40,039 bases of DNA from an uncultured Bacteroidota bacterium (GTDB lineage Bacteria; Bacteroidota; Bacteroidia; Chitinophagales; Chitinophagaceae), in the NCBI GenBank assembly GCA_903904855.1, contig CAIVEH010000092.1, positions 1-40,039 on the forward strand, given 5' to 3'. The notes under the pieces are model-generated. The model saw only the letters and a list, made by a program, of their open reading frames with translations. It searched no databases and was not told the DNA's origin. Both the position numbers and the translations under genes were made by a program. Positions 1 to 7,726 of the stretch are shown piece by piece (positions within the stretch are counted from its first letter, which is position 1; each line of letters begins with the position of its first letter).

Positions 1-107
1 GCGCAGATTGTTTTGTCGTCCTAAGGTCTGTTATTGATACAACCATAAAGGCTGGACAAAATGTTTTGAATGCACTCAGGCTTGTAGCTCTGTATGGGGC
101 TGAATAG
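1..107 (+). CDS. C-terminal tail of an unidentified protein (partial)
   Basis: An open frame enters from the left edge (first full codon at 3) and ends at TAG 105-107. The visible tail contains the segment VIDTTIKAGQNVLNALRLVA and ends YGAE. It does not look like a kinase dimerisation helix. A helical, basic C-terminus of this kind would suit a transposase, but I cannot assign a family from 34 residues. It lies in the same frame as the histidine kinase remnant that follows directly, and there is no start codon between the two. Confidence 0.4.
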   Translation, partial: ADCFVVLRSVIDTTIKAGQNVLNALRLVALYGAE

Positions 108-641
108 TTACAAACAAAGGTTTCGCTGGAAACTTTTGATAAATTGCTTTACTGGGGCAGGTTACTGGTTAAGGGCATAAGTATGCAGCAAAAGAGATTT
201 GAACCCAAAGGATTTATAAAAGACAGTATAGAATTAAGAAAACTTAAGGCTACAGAAAAAAATATTACAATCGTTGACAATACGCCTACTGAGATGAGTA
301 TTTATTCTGACCCCTCAATTTTTGATTTTATTATGAGGAACTTCCTGGCCAATGCACTTAAGTATACGCCCCGGAATGGGAGAATAGACATTACAGCCGA
401 TACCAGGTCTAAACCCGGATTTACAGTATTCGGCGTTAAGGATTCAGGTATGGGAATTGACCCGGAATTATTACCTAAACTGTTTTATTCGTTAAAGAGC
501 AGGGTTGGAACTGAAAATGAAAAAGGTAATGGTATCGGCCTCATGCTTTGTAAAGAATTTGCCATACAAAATGGCGGGGATATTTGGGTAGAGAGTGAGA
601 ATGGTAAAGGCTCCACGTTTTTTCTTTCGGTGAAAAACTGA
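108..641 (+). pseudogene. Sensor histidine kinase remnant: end of DHp helix plus ATPase domain
   Basis: This is the catalytic half of a two-component sensor kinase. Codons from about 120 read LETFDKLLYW, which matches the second dimerisation helix of cytosolic sensor kinases. Then come the N box (NFLANALKYT), the G1 box (DSGMGI) and the G2 box (GNGIGLMLCKEF), ending in a normal HATPase C-terminus (GGDIWVESENGKGSTF). The phospho-accepting histidine, the first DHp helix and any sensor domain are absent. The frame is closed upstream by TAG at 105-107. A TTG at 144 and an ATG at 183 are the only plausible starts, and neither restores the missing part. It is most likely a truncated gene, perhaps cut by an insertion ending near 107. 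A free-standing HATPase protein is possible but less likely. Confidence 0.75.
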
Positions 642-787
642 TTTTCTCAATGATCATTAAATAATTAATGACAGCAATTATTTGCCGTATTATTTTGGTG
701 GGCCATTTATGGTGATTATGAATCTGGCTTACTTATCTAAAAAGTTAATAATGCCGTAACTCAATGGCATTTTCGTTGAAATGCTTT

Positions 788-795
788 TATCTTTG
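788..795 (+). promoter_or_regulatory. Bacteroidota -7 box, DUF4197 gene
   Basis: TATCTTTG is a perfect match to the Bacteroidota -7 consensus TAnnTTTG, 31 bases before the ATG at 827. I do not see a convincing TTG/TTTG -33 element at the usual distance. Confidence 0.45.
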
Positions 796-826
796 ATACT
801 GATAATTTTAAAACAGATAGAATAAT

Positions 827-1570
827 ATGTATTCAGGCAAACTGGTAATTTTTGTAATTGTGCTTCTAACTGGCTTTTCGGGTACTGCATCAGCGCAGTT
901 CAAAGACCTTTTTAATAAGGCAGAGAAGACAATTGGCGGTAAAGGACATGGCAAAGGAGGGTTGACAGAGGCTGATATATCAGCAGGTCTGCGTGAGGCT
1001 CTGAACGTTGGTGCAAAAAATGCTACCGGGAAGCTATCGGCTCAGGATGGCTTTTTTGGCGATGCATTGATAAAGGTGCTCATGCCGCCTGAAGCTAAAA
1101 AAGTGGAAAATACATTGCGCGAAGTTGGATTCGGAAAACAGGTTGACGATGCTATTTTAAGCATGAACAGGGCTGCAGAAGATGCAAGTACACAGGCTTT
1201 GGATATTTTTGTAGATGCTATTAGGAGAATGAGTATCCAGGATGCTCTTTCTATACTTAAAGGTAAAGATGACGCTGCTACCCAGTATCTGAAAGAAAAA
1301 ACCCAGGCTGCTTTAATCAAAGCGTTTCAGCCCGTGATAAAAGCCTCGCTTGATAAAGTTGGCGCAACAAAATATTGGTCAACTGTATTTACTACCTACA
1401 ATGATTTGCCTACTACATTTAAGAAAGTAAATCCCGACCTTCCGGCTTATGTAACTGAGCGTGCACTGAACGGGGTATTTATCTATATTGCTAAGGAAGA
1501 AGGGAAAATAAGGAAGGACCCAATGGCCCAGGTTACAGATCTGCTTAAAAAGGTATTCGGTTCACATTAA
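827..1570 (+). CDS. DUF4197 domain-containing exported protein
   Basis: A 247-residue protein of the DUF4197 family, a group of exported proteins of unknown function. Residues 1-23 form a signal peptide (hydrophobic core VIFVIVLLTGF, cleavage after ASA). The rest is a helical domain with the family signatures LTEADISAGLREALNVGA near residue 45, PPEAKKVENTLREVGFG near 90, a block around RMSIQDALSILKGKDDAAT, and a KYWSTVFTTYNDLP segment toward the end. The family is usually about 220-250 residues, so this copy is complete. A -7 type promoter box at 788-795 and the 185-base upstream gap suggest its own transcript. The location is inferred as periplasmic or membrane-attached; no lipobox is seen. 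Confidence 0.85.
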   Translation: MYSGKLVIFVIVLLTGFSGTASAQFKDLFNKAEKTIGGKGHGKGGLTEADISAGLREALNVGAKNATGKLSAQDGFFGDALIKVLMPPEAKKVENTLREVGFGKQVDDAILSMNRAAEDASTQALDIFVDAIRRMSIQDALSILKGKDDAATQYLKEKTQAALIKAFQPVIKASLDKVGATKYWSTVFTTYNDLPTTFKKVNPDLPAYVTERALNGVFIYIAKEEGKIRKDPMAQVTDLLKKVFGSH

Positions 1571-1701
1571 CACTGCCCGAAAGTAAATACTTCACCTGAT
1601 TATTTAATTGATTACGCATTGGATAATTACTGTTTATGTGTCGTATTTGAATTTTCAGCAACTCAATTTTTTATTGACTTTTAAAATGTTAATGTTAAGC
1701 G

Positions 1702-1733
1702 TTTGGAGTATATAAATATTTAGCTTTATCTTG
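1702..1733 (+). promoter_or_regulatory. Candidate promoter of the DUF349 gene
   Basis: TTTG at 1702-1705 and TATCTTG at 1727-1733 are 21 bases apart and resemble the Bacteroidota -33/-7 pair, with one base short of the full TAnnTTTG. The predicted transcript would start some 30-40 bases before the ATG at 1777. Confidence 0.4.
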
Positions 1734-1776
1734 CACCAAAGGCTGATGCCTGTTATTCAATAAATTGCAAAGAATT

Positions 1777-3348
1777 ATGCTGCTGGAACAGAGTTTTGAT
1801 CTTATCGGTTGGTGGAATGAGCAATCATTTCCAGGTAAAGAATTATTTAGTCTGCTGGATACAGGCGAAATCATCTTACTCAAGGGTGACAATATAAAGG
1901 AACGTTCTATCGGTATAGTATCTTCTGAAAATGCAGATCCGGTTTTCAGGAATCTTGTTGAAAAATTTGCAGGTGCAGAAGCCAAAGTTTATGAACTTGA
2001 ACTGGAGTGGCAGAATACTGAAGATAAGACTAAACTTGCTGATAAGGTAGCTTCATTGAAGGAATATCTGCAGCATGTATGCGGGCTGGGTAACTACAGT
2101 AAACTGGGTGCATTGGTTCATGACTGGGAGCACACACTATTCACGCTTACTGAAGAAAATTATGCAGCCAAACTCAAGCTGGCAGAAGCTGCAGAAGAAT
2201 TGGCCAACAGTGATCAATGGAAGGAGACCCAGCAGGCGCTGAAAGAGATTGCAGATAAATTCAAACTCGCAGGCCATGTTGATAAAAACAGAAATGACAA
2301 ACTGTGGAACCGTATAGATGCTGCCAGGAAATTGTTTTCAGATCGCAAACGTCTGCATCATGAGGATGAAGAAAAAGATCTGCTGCTTAACCTGGACCTT
2401 AAGATAGATCTTGTAGAACAGGCTGAAGGTATTGCTGCATCGGAAGATTGGAAGAAAACAACAGAAGCTTTTCACCGGCTGACAGATGAGTGGAAAACCA
2501 TAGGCCACACCCTTAATAAAAAAAATGAGGAGCTGTGGGCCCGTTTTCAGGCAGCAAAAAGTACATTTTTTGAAAAGAAGAGAGAACATGCAGCCAGGAT
2601 ACAGGTGGAGCAGGATGCCAATTATTCAGTGAAACTGGCTATTGTAGAAAAAACTGAATCGCTTAAAGACAGCACTGAATGGAATGTGACCGCCCAGGCA
2701 TATGCAGCGCTGATGGATGAATGGAAACAATCGGGTAGAGTACAGCACGAAAAAGGGGAGGAGTTATGGAAACGGTTTATTGCTGCAAAAGAACAATTTT
2801 ATGCTGCCAGAAAGGTGCATATGGACTCCGAGCGGGCATTTTTTGAAAATAACTATACACAAAAAAAGGTGCTTTTCGATCGTGCCGAGCAATTAAAACA
2901 TTCCAATCAGTGGTCTGAGGCTACCGCTGAAATGATGCAGTTGCTGGAAGACTGGAAGAAGATAGGCCCTGTTCCCCGTTCTTATGGCGATAAACTATGG
3001 GAGGATTTTAATGCTGCCAGAAAATATTTTTTCGCCCGTAAGGATGCCAACAGGGAGCAGCGCAAGCAATATGCCGAATCTCAGAAATCGGCCAGGGCAC
3101 AATATGCCAGAGATACAATTGTGAACCTGCAGCAGGATATAAAAGAGGAAGAAGAAAAACTGGCTGATTTTAAAAATGCGATAGAAAACATCTCTCCGGG
3201 TAAAAAAGCTGCCGAATTGAAGGAACATCTTGAAAAACTGATTGCAGAGGGTACTCAAAAACTGAAAAGACTGCAGGAAAAATTTAAGCAGGCCCAGAAA
3301 GATATCGGCGCTGAACCTGTAAAAGAAGAAGCAGAACAAGGTGCCTGA
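1777..3348 (+). CDS. DUF349 domain-containing protein with four repeats
   Basis: A 523-residue cytoplasmic, highly charged, helical protein. It carries four DUF349 repeats at roughly residues 130-192, 207-270, 281-346 and 361-421. Each has the pattern W-(x)n-L-x-DEWKxxGxV...KxxELWxRFxAAKxxFF, for example DEWKTIGHTLNKKNEELWAR and LEDWKKIGPVPRSYGDKLWE. The last 100 residues form a long coiled coil (Lys/Glu rich, IVNLQQDIKEEEEKLADFK). DUF349 proteins are common in Bacteroidota as multi-repeat proteins; their role is not settled. I chose the ATG at 1777; a TTG at 1765 in the same frame is possible but less likely. There is no signal peptide. Upstream is a candidate promoter. The next gene begins 78 bases downstream after its own -7 box. 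Confidence 0.9.
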   Translation: MLLEQSFDLIGWWNEQSFPGKELFSLLDTGEIILLKGDNIKERSIGIVSSENADPVFRNLVEKFAGAEAKVYELELEWQNTEDKTKLADKVASLKEYLQHVCGLGNYSKLGALVHDWEHTLFTLTEENYAAKLKLAEAAEELANSDQWKETQQALKEIADKFKLAGHVDKNRNDKLWNRIDAARKLFSDRKRLHHEDEEKDLLLNLDLKIDLVEQAEGIAASEDWKKTTEAFHRLTDEWKTIGHTLNKKNEELWARFQAAKSTFFEKKREHAARIQVEQDANYSVKLAIVEKTESLKDSTEWNVTAQAYAALMDEWKQSGRVQHEKGEELWKRFIAAKEQFYAARKVHMDSERAFFENNYTQKKVLFDRAEQLKHSNQWSEATAEMMQLLEDWKKIGPVPRSYGDKLWEDFNAARKYFFARKDANREQRKQYAESQKSARAQYARDTIVNLQQDIKEEEEKLADFKNAIENISPGKKAAELKEHLEKLIAEGTQKLKRLQEKFKQAQKDIGAEPVKEEAEQGA

Positions 3349-3402
3349 TAATTTTTATTGCTATTTTTATTTTTTTTGGATTCTGATTTCATGCAATTGG
3401 TG

Positions 3403-3410
3403 TAGGTTTG
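3403..3410 (+). promoter_or_regulatory. Bacteroidota -7 box, VWA gene
   Basis: TAGGTTTG is a perfect TAnnTTTG match, 16 bases before the ATG at 3427. A TTTG at 3375-3378 lies 24 bases upstream, slightly far for a -33 element. Confidence 0.4.
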
Positions 3411-3426
3411 TAACCGCAGTTTTATC

Positions 3427-5427
3427 ATGAATTTTAAGCGGTTAATATTAATATTTTTATGCGTATTAAGTGCGTCTGCCTCCTATTCTCAACGGGAGAG
3501 CGGGCTTGTTCAGTCGCGCGTTCTCATCCTGCTGGATGAATCATCGAGCATGATTCAGCCCTGGGCCAGTGGTAAAGAAAAATACAAAGCGGCCAGAGAA
3601 ATAATCATGAAGCTGATAGACAGCGTTTATGCCGTTAATAAAGATGTTGAATTTTCTCTGAGGGTTTTCGGGCATCAGCATACTGTGCCTGAAAATGATT
3701 GTTACGATACCCGCAATGAAGTTCCTTTCAGCAAAGATAACAGGTACCAGGTAGCTGCAAGGCTCGATGATATACATCCGCTGGGAGTTACACCAATAGC
3801 CTTTGCACTTACCGAAGCCGCCGATAAAGACCTTGTTGATGTGAACAGTAACGCATACAGCATTATACTGATTACAGATGGTGGCGAGAGCTGCGGCGGG
3901 GATATTTGTGAAGTAATGAAGAAATTAATTAAGAACAAAGTCTACTTCAAACCCTATATTGTAAGCCTTGAGAATGATCCCTCGCTGAAGGTTACTTATT
4001 CCTGTATGGGAGACTTTCTGCAGGTGACAAAGGAAAAAGACATTCCAAAAGCTGTAAGTACAATTGTTACAGCTTTCAGGCCTGTAATAAAAATAAGTGC
4101 TACAGATTACCAGGAAGTACAGAATATAGCAGCAAAAGCGCCTAGTGTATTAAAGGTTAGTAAACCAGACATTAAACCAGACATTAAACCTGCACCTGCA
4201 CCGAGGGATCAGGTAAATATTGCTGCGTTGCCTGTCATCACAGCAATGCTGGCCATCAGAACGAACAAGCCTGAAATGGAAATAATGGCAATGGCAGGTC
4301 AGGATTTACAGTTGCCGGCGTTGAAGGTTGATATTCCGTTTACACACCCTGTAGTAAAGATAGACGATATTATACCTGTGCACCTGAAGCTGCTCGCAGT
4401 TGGCAGCCCCTTAACTGATTCGAAAATAAAAACGGTAAATCAGAATATGCCTTTGCCAAAGGTAGTTGCAGATACCATACCTAAAAGGCCGATTGATGTT
4501 TTGTCAAAGCTTAAACCGTTAGCCCGGCATACCTTCAGTGTGATATTTGTAATTGAAGATCATACCTATGCCATGCGCAATGTGCCGCCGCTGCCACCTG
4601 TAAAAACAGACCAGCCAGCCCCGAAACCAGCCCCGGAGGTGCCACAGAAACATGAATTTCATGTCGAAACAACAGAAGATAAGGAAACAACAGTTTCGGT
4701 ATATTTTACCAATGGTCAGGGGAAATTTTATACCACCAGCCCCCAGGTTATACTTCTCGATGCGGTTACAAAAAAACCTGTTAAGAAATTTTTCCGTACC
4801 GTTGACCCTTCAGGAAACCCGGATCCGCAAAATGAAATTGCCCCAGGTACTTACGACCTTACCCTGGCAGGAAGGCCTGACTATATGCTTAACAGCATAG
4901 TAGTGGCGCCTCATAAAAACAATAAGATAACAGTGCTTGTGAAAAAGACAACGCTCAGTTTTGCCTATGAAAATGCTCCTGCCAGGCAGGTAAAAGAATT
5001 TTCGGCTGAAGTAACAGAGCGCAATAAGTCGCAGGGTAGAGTCCAGGATCAGAGATGTACTGAGAAACTATTGTATGAAACCGGCAATTACCATATCGAA
5101 ATAAATACTTTTCCTCGTGATGTGCGGAATGTAGATCTGGATTTCGATGGGGAAACTGTTATTACTATTCCACAGCCGGGTTTTGCTAAGTTTACCGGAG
5201 ATGGTACTATTCACAACGTAACGCTATACAGGCAGTATGGCGATAAGTTTCTCAGTTTTTTCCCAATGGATCTGAATGACCCCAAGAGCCAAAGCCAGCA
5301 TCTGCAGATGCAGCCGGGATCCTATCAGGTTCATTACCAGAAAGGCCCTATGAAGGGTTCTGTGGCTGAACAGGTAGTTCCATTTATGATTAAGGCTACT
5401 CAGGTTACCGAAATAACAATTAAATAG
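3427..5427 (+). CDS. Exported von Willebrand factor A (VWA) domain protein
   Basis: A 666-residue exported protein. The signal peptide is residues 1-22 (RLILIFLCVLSASASYSQ). A VWA domain covers about residues 30-215 with a complete metal-ion adhesion site: DESSS at 37-41, the threonine of GVTPIAFAL at 122, and the aspartate of ILITDGGES at 151. VWA domains of this kind bind protein partners through a divalent metal. Two cysteine pairs (ENDCYD, ESCGGDICE) may form disulfides. The middle (about 225-410) is a proline-rich low-complexity linker with a short duplication, KPDIKPDIKP. The C-terminal 250 residues look like beta-sandwich modules and match nothing I can name. No T9SS tail or lipobox is visible. 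The stop is followed after 3 bases by the next ATG, so the GNAT gene is probably co-transcribed. The partner and role are unknown. Confidence 0.85.
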   Translation: MNFKRLILIFLCVLSASASYSQRESGLVQSRVLILLDESSSMIQPWASGKEKYKAAREIIMKLIDSVYAVNKDVEFSLRVFGHQHTVPENDCYDTRNEVPFSKDNRYQVAARLDDIHPLGVTPIAFALTEAADKDLVDVNSNAYSIILITDGGESCGGDICEVMKKLIKNKVYFKPYIVSLENDPSLKVTYSCMGDFLQVTKEKDIPKAVSTIVTAFRPVIKISATDYQEVQNIAAKAPSVLKVSKPDIKPDIKPAPAPRDQVNIAALPVITAMLAIRTNKPEMEIMAMAGQDLQLPALKVDIPFTHPVVKIDDIIPVHLKLLAVGSPLTDSKIKTVNQNMPLPKVVADTIPKRPIDVLSKLKPLARHTFSVIFVIEDHTYAMRNVPPLPPVKTDQPAPKPAPEVPQKHEFHVETTEDKETTVSVYFTNGQGKFYTTSPQVILLDAVTKKPVKKFFRTVDPSGNPDPQNEIAPGTYDLTLAGRPDYMLNSIVVAPHKNNKITVLVKKTTLSFAYENAPARQVKEFSAEVTERNKSQGRVQDQRCTEKLLYETGNYHIEINTFPRDVRNVDLDFDGETVITIPQPGFAKFTGDGTIHNVTLYRQYGDKFLSFFPMDLNDPKSQSQHLQMQPGSYQVHYQKGPMKGSVAEQVVPFMIKATQVTEITIK

Positions 5428-5430
5428 CAT

Positions 5431-5880
5431 ATGGATAAGGTGGAAATATCCAATATCAGGTATTCATCTCCAAAATATAAAGGAGTATGGGACTTGCGCG
5501 AAGAGGTACTGCGCCGTCCGCTGGGCTTGTCACTCAAAAATGATGATCTCAGCCGCGACCATCATGATGATATATTTATTGCAGAGAGTAACAACAAGGT
5601 TATTGCCTGTCTGTTGTTGCATCAGCTGGAAGATAATTGTGTGCAGCTCCGCGCTATGGCTGTGTATGATGAGTGGCAGGGGAAGGGTATCGGGAAGCTG
5701 CTTGTTCAGTCTGCCGAAAAATTCTGCCGGGAATCCGGGTACCGGAAAATTATTCTCCATGCCCGTAAAGTGGCCTTGGGATTTTATTCCGGAATGGGGT
5801 ATACAGTCTGCAGTGATGAATTTGTTGAAGTGGGTATTCCACATTTTATAATGGAGAAGGAGTTGAATGCTCATCAATAA
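5431..5880 (+). CDS. GNAT family N-acetyltransferase
   Basis: A 149-residue cytoplasmic acetyltransferase of the GNAT superfamily. The acetyl-CoA binding motif A is clear at about residues 75-95: MAVYDEWQGKGIGKLLVQSA, with the Q/RxxGxG/A loop as QGKGIG. The C-terminal motif B region reads YSGMGYTVCSDEF, and the protein ends IPHFIMEKEL. The N-terminus (VWDLREEVLRRPLGLS) resembles the ElaA-like subgroup, in which the substrate is unknown. The ATG lies 3 bases after the stop of the VWA gene, so the two are probably one operon. A functional link to the VWA protein cannot be inferred from sequence. Confidence 0.88.
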   Translation: MDKVEISNIRYSSPKYKGVWDLREEVLRRPLGLSLKNDDLSRDHHDDIFIAESNNKVIACLLLHQLEDNCVQLRAMAVYDEWQGKGIGKLLVQSAEKFCRESGYRKIILHARKVALGFYSGMGYTVCSDEFVEVGIPHFIMEKELNAHQ

Positions 5881-5906
5881 TTTTCAATATTCTTATTGAG
5901 TTTCTG

Positions 5907-5914
5907 TACTTTTG
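5907..5914 (+). promoter_or_regulatory. Bacteroidota -7 box, arylsulfotransferase-like gene
   Basis: TACTTTTG is a perfect TAnnTTTG match, 56 bases before the ATG at 5971. No good -33 element is seen. Confidence 0.4.
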
Positions 5915-5970
5915 ATTCTTGAAATATCCGGAGAAGGAATTGTTTCATTTACATTTGACTAAATTTATTT

Positions 5971-7491
5971 ATGACCAACAAAATTTTGCTGTCATTATTT
6001 TTACTGGTAACACCCTGCCTGTCTTATTCCCAGATTTTTCCGGCAGAAGGTAGTTCATTGAATTACAGAATTGCCGGTTTCGCTTTCCCAACTATACCAA
6101 AATCAGATGCTTACAGAATTGATATTGCACAAGGGAGGCACATTATAATAGATTCATTTGAGAAAAATATTATTAAACATGTTGAGACTTCAACCAACAA
6201 AGAAATAATTGAATTACCTGCATTTGGTAAACAATATACCTGGCGGATTACCTATAAGGATAATAAGAAGGTACTTAAAAACAGTTCACTGTATCATTTC
6301 AGTACATTAATGAACGACAGGATAGATACAGCTAAATTCCGGCTGAGAATTCTGCATGCAGCTGAGCAGCATAAGGATGATTATGTATCTGAAGACGGAG
6401 GAGGAGTACTTTATGATATGAAGGGCCGCCCGGTATGGTTTATTCCCGACACCAATGGTATGGGAGGATATGTAGCAGATTTAAAGTTTACAAAAAATGG
6501 TACTATTACATTTATTTACAAAACTGCCTTTGAAATAAATTATGACGGTACAATATTGTGGAAGGGGCCAAATAATGGTTCAATAAACGGGGATACTGCA
6601 GGTGAGTATTACCATCATGAATTTACACGTCTATCCAATAACCATTACCTGATATTGGGAACTCAATTGATTATGTGTAAAACAGTTACCTTAAAAGACA
6701 CCAGTTATGTTTTGACGTCTCTTGACAGATCAAAGCTGACTGATGGCTATAAACCAGGAAGATTTGGCACAATAATAGAATATGATGAAACGGGCAAAGT
6801 AGTTTGGTCTTGGAAATTTACAGATCATCTGGCAGGGTCTGATTTTGATTACTACGAATCAAGAATAGACAGCGGTAAAAGATATGATCCGCACGACAAT
6901 GCATTTTATTTTGATGAAAAAAATAAAATTATTTACCTGGGTTACAGAAACCTGAACAGGATTATGAAAATTGAATACCCAAGTGGTAAAATTTTGAATA
7001 ACTACGGTGAAAATTTCAAACCAGGTACACAAAGTACCGGAAAAGGTTTATTCTGCAACCAGCACAGTATTGGTATGACTGAAGAAGGTTATTTATATGT
7101 ATTCAACAATAATTCATGCCAGTTGAGGGACTCAATGCCGTCCATTGTTATTTTGAAAGAACCGGTATCCAAAGATGACGATTTTAAAAAAATATGGGAG
7201 TACACCTGTACTATGGATACAATCGATTTTCCGGCTGGCTACCCAAAGATATTCGGGAACGGTGGTAATGCAATAGAATTATCAGACCATTCATTTTTTG
7301 TGGATATGGGCAGTATATACAGCAGGGAATTTATTGTTAACAGGGCTAAAAAAGTATTATGGGCTGCATTGCCCGAAAGATACATTGAGACCGACGGAAA
7401 ATGGACGGCATTAAAGAATTACAGAGCAAATATTATCAGCAGAAAAGACCTTGAACAACTGATATGGAAATCTGAAACGTACAAGCCCTGA
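5971..7491 (+). CDS. Exported arylsulfotransferase (ASST)-like protein
   Basis: A 506-residue exported protein of the arylsulfotransferase (ASST) fold, a six-bladed beta-propeller. The signal peptide is residues 1-21 (ILLSLFLLVTPCLSYSQ). A short N-terminal beta domain (to about residue 105) precedes the propeller. Propeller signatures include GGGVLYDMKGRPVWFIPD, NYDGTILWKGP, IIEYDETGKVVWSWKFTDHL, RYDPHDNAFYFDEKNKIIYL and FCNQHSIGMTEEGYLYVFNN. In bacterial ASST a histidine carries the sulfate in catalysis. Candidate conserved histidines here are in YYHHEFT, DPHDNAF and NQHSIG, but I cannot prove which is catalytic. A number of proteins in this family have no tested activity. The gene stands alone between two promoter-like regions. 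A periplasmic location is inferred. Confidence 0.8.
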   Translation: MTNKILLSLFLLVTPCLSYSQIFPAEGSSLNYRIAGFAFPTIPKSDAYRIDIAQGRHIIIDSFEKNIIKHVETSTNKEIIELPAFGKQYTWRITYKDNKKVLKNSSLYHFSTLMNDRIDTAKFRLRILHAAEQHKDDYVSEDGGGVLYDMKGRPVWFIPDTNGMGGYVADLKFTKNGTITFIYKTAFEINYDGTILWKGPNNGSINGDTAGEYYHHEFTRLSNNHYLILGTQLIMCKTVTLKDTSYVLTSLDRSKLTDGYKPGRFGTIIEYDETGKVVWSWKFTDHLAGSDFDYYESRIDSGKRYDPHDNAFYFDEKNKIIYLGYRNLNRIMKIEYPSGKILNNYGENFKPGTQSTGKGLFCNQHSIGMTEEGYLYVFNNNSCQLRDSMPSIVILKEPVSKDDDFKKIWEYTCTMDTIDFPAGYPKIFGNGGNAIELSDHSFFVDMGSIYSREFIVNRAKKVLWAALPERYIETDGKWTALKNYRANIISRKDLEQLIWKSETYKP

Positions 7492-7572
7492 CGAATAAAT
7501 CCAATTTATTCAAGTTGGAAATGCCATTGAAAAGGAACTGGTACATATGAGGTATTATTTTGTTTAAGGCTT

Positions 7573-7606
7573 TTTGATTTAAATCAGAAATACAAAAATA
7601 TTTTTG
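7573..7606 (+). promoter_or_regulatory. Candidate promoter of the giant T9SS protein gene
   Basis: TTTG at 7573-7576 and TATTTTTG at 7599-7606 are 22 bases apart and fit the Bacteroidota -33/-7 pattern. The implied 5' leader is about 110 bases and AT-rich. Confidence 0.4.
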
Positions 7607-7726
7607 TTTTTGTTAAAAATATCAGTACCTTTCCCAACTGTTTTTCTGTGACAAGAGCATATCTTGTTCGTAAATCGTAGTTTTTAATTTTCAATTACAT
7701 TTTTTATTAAAAAAATTGATAGCTGT

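Noticed and set aside
4652..4900. Plus-strand frame inside the VWA gene
   Set aside because: It lies in another frame of a clearly coding region, with no independent features.
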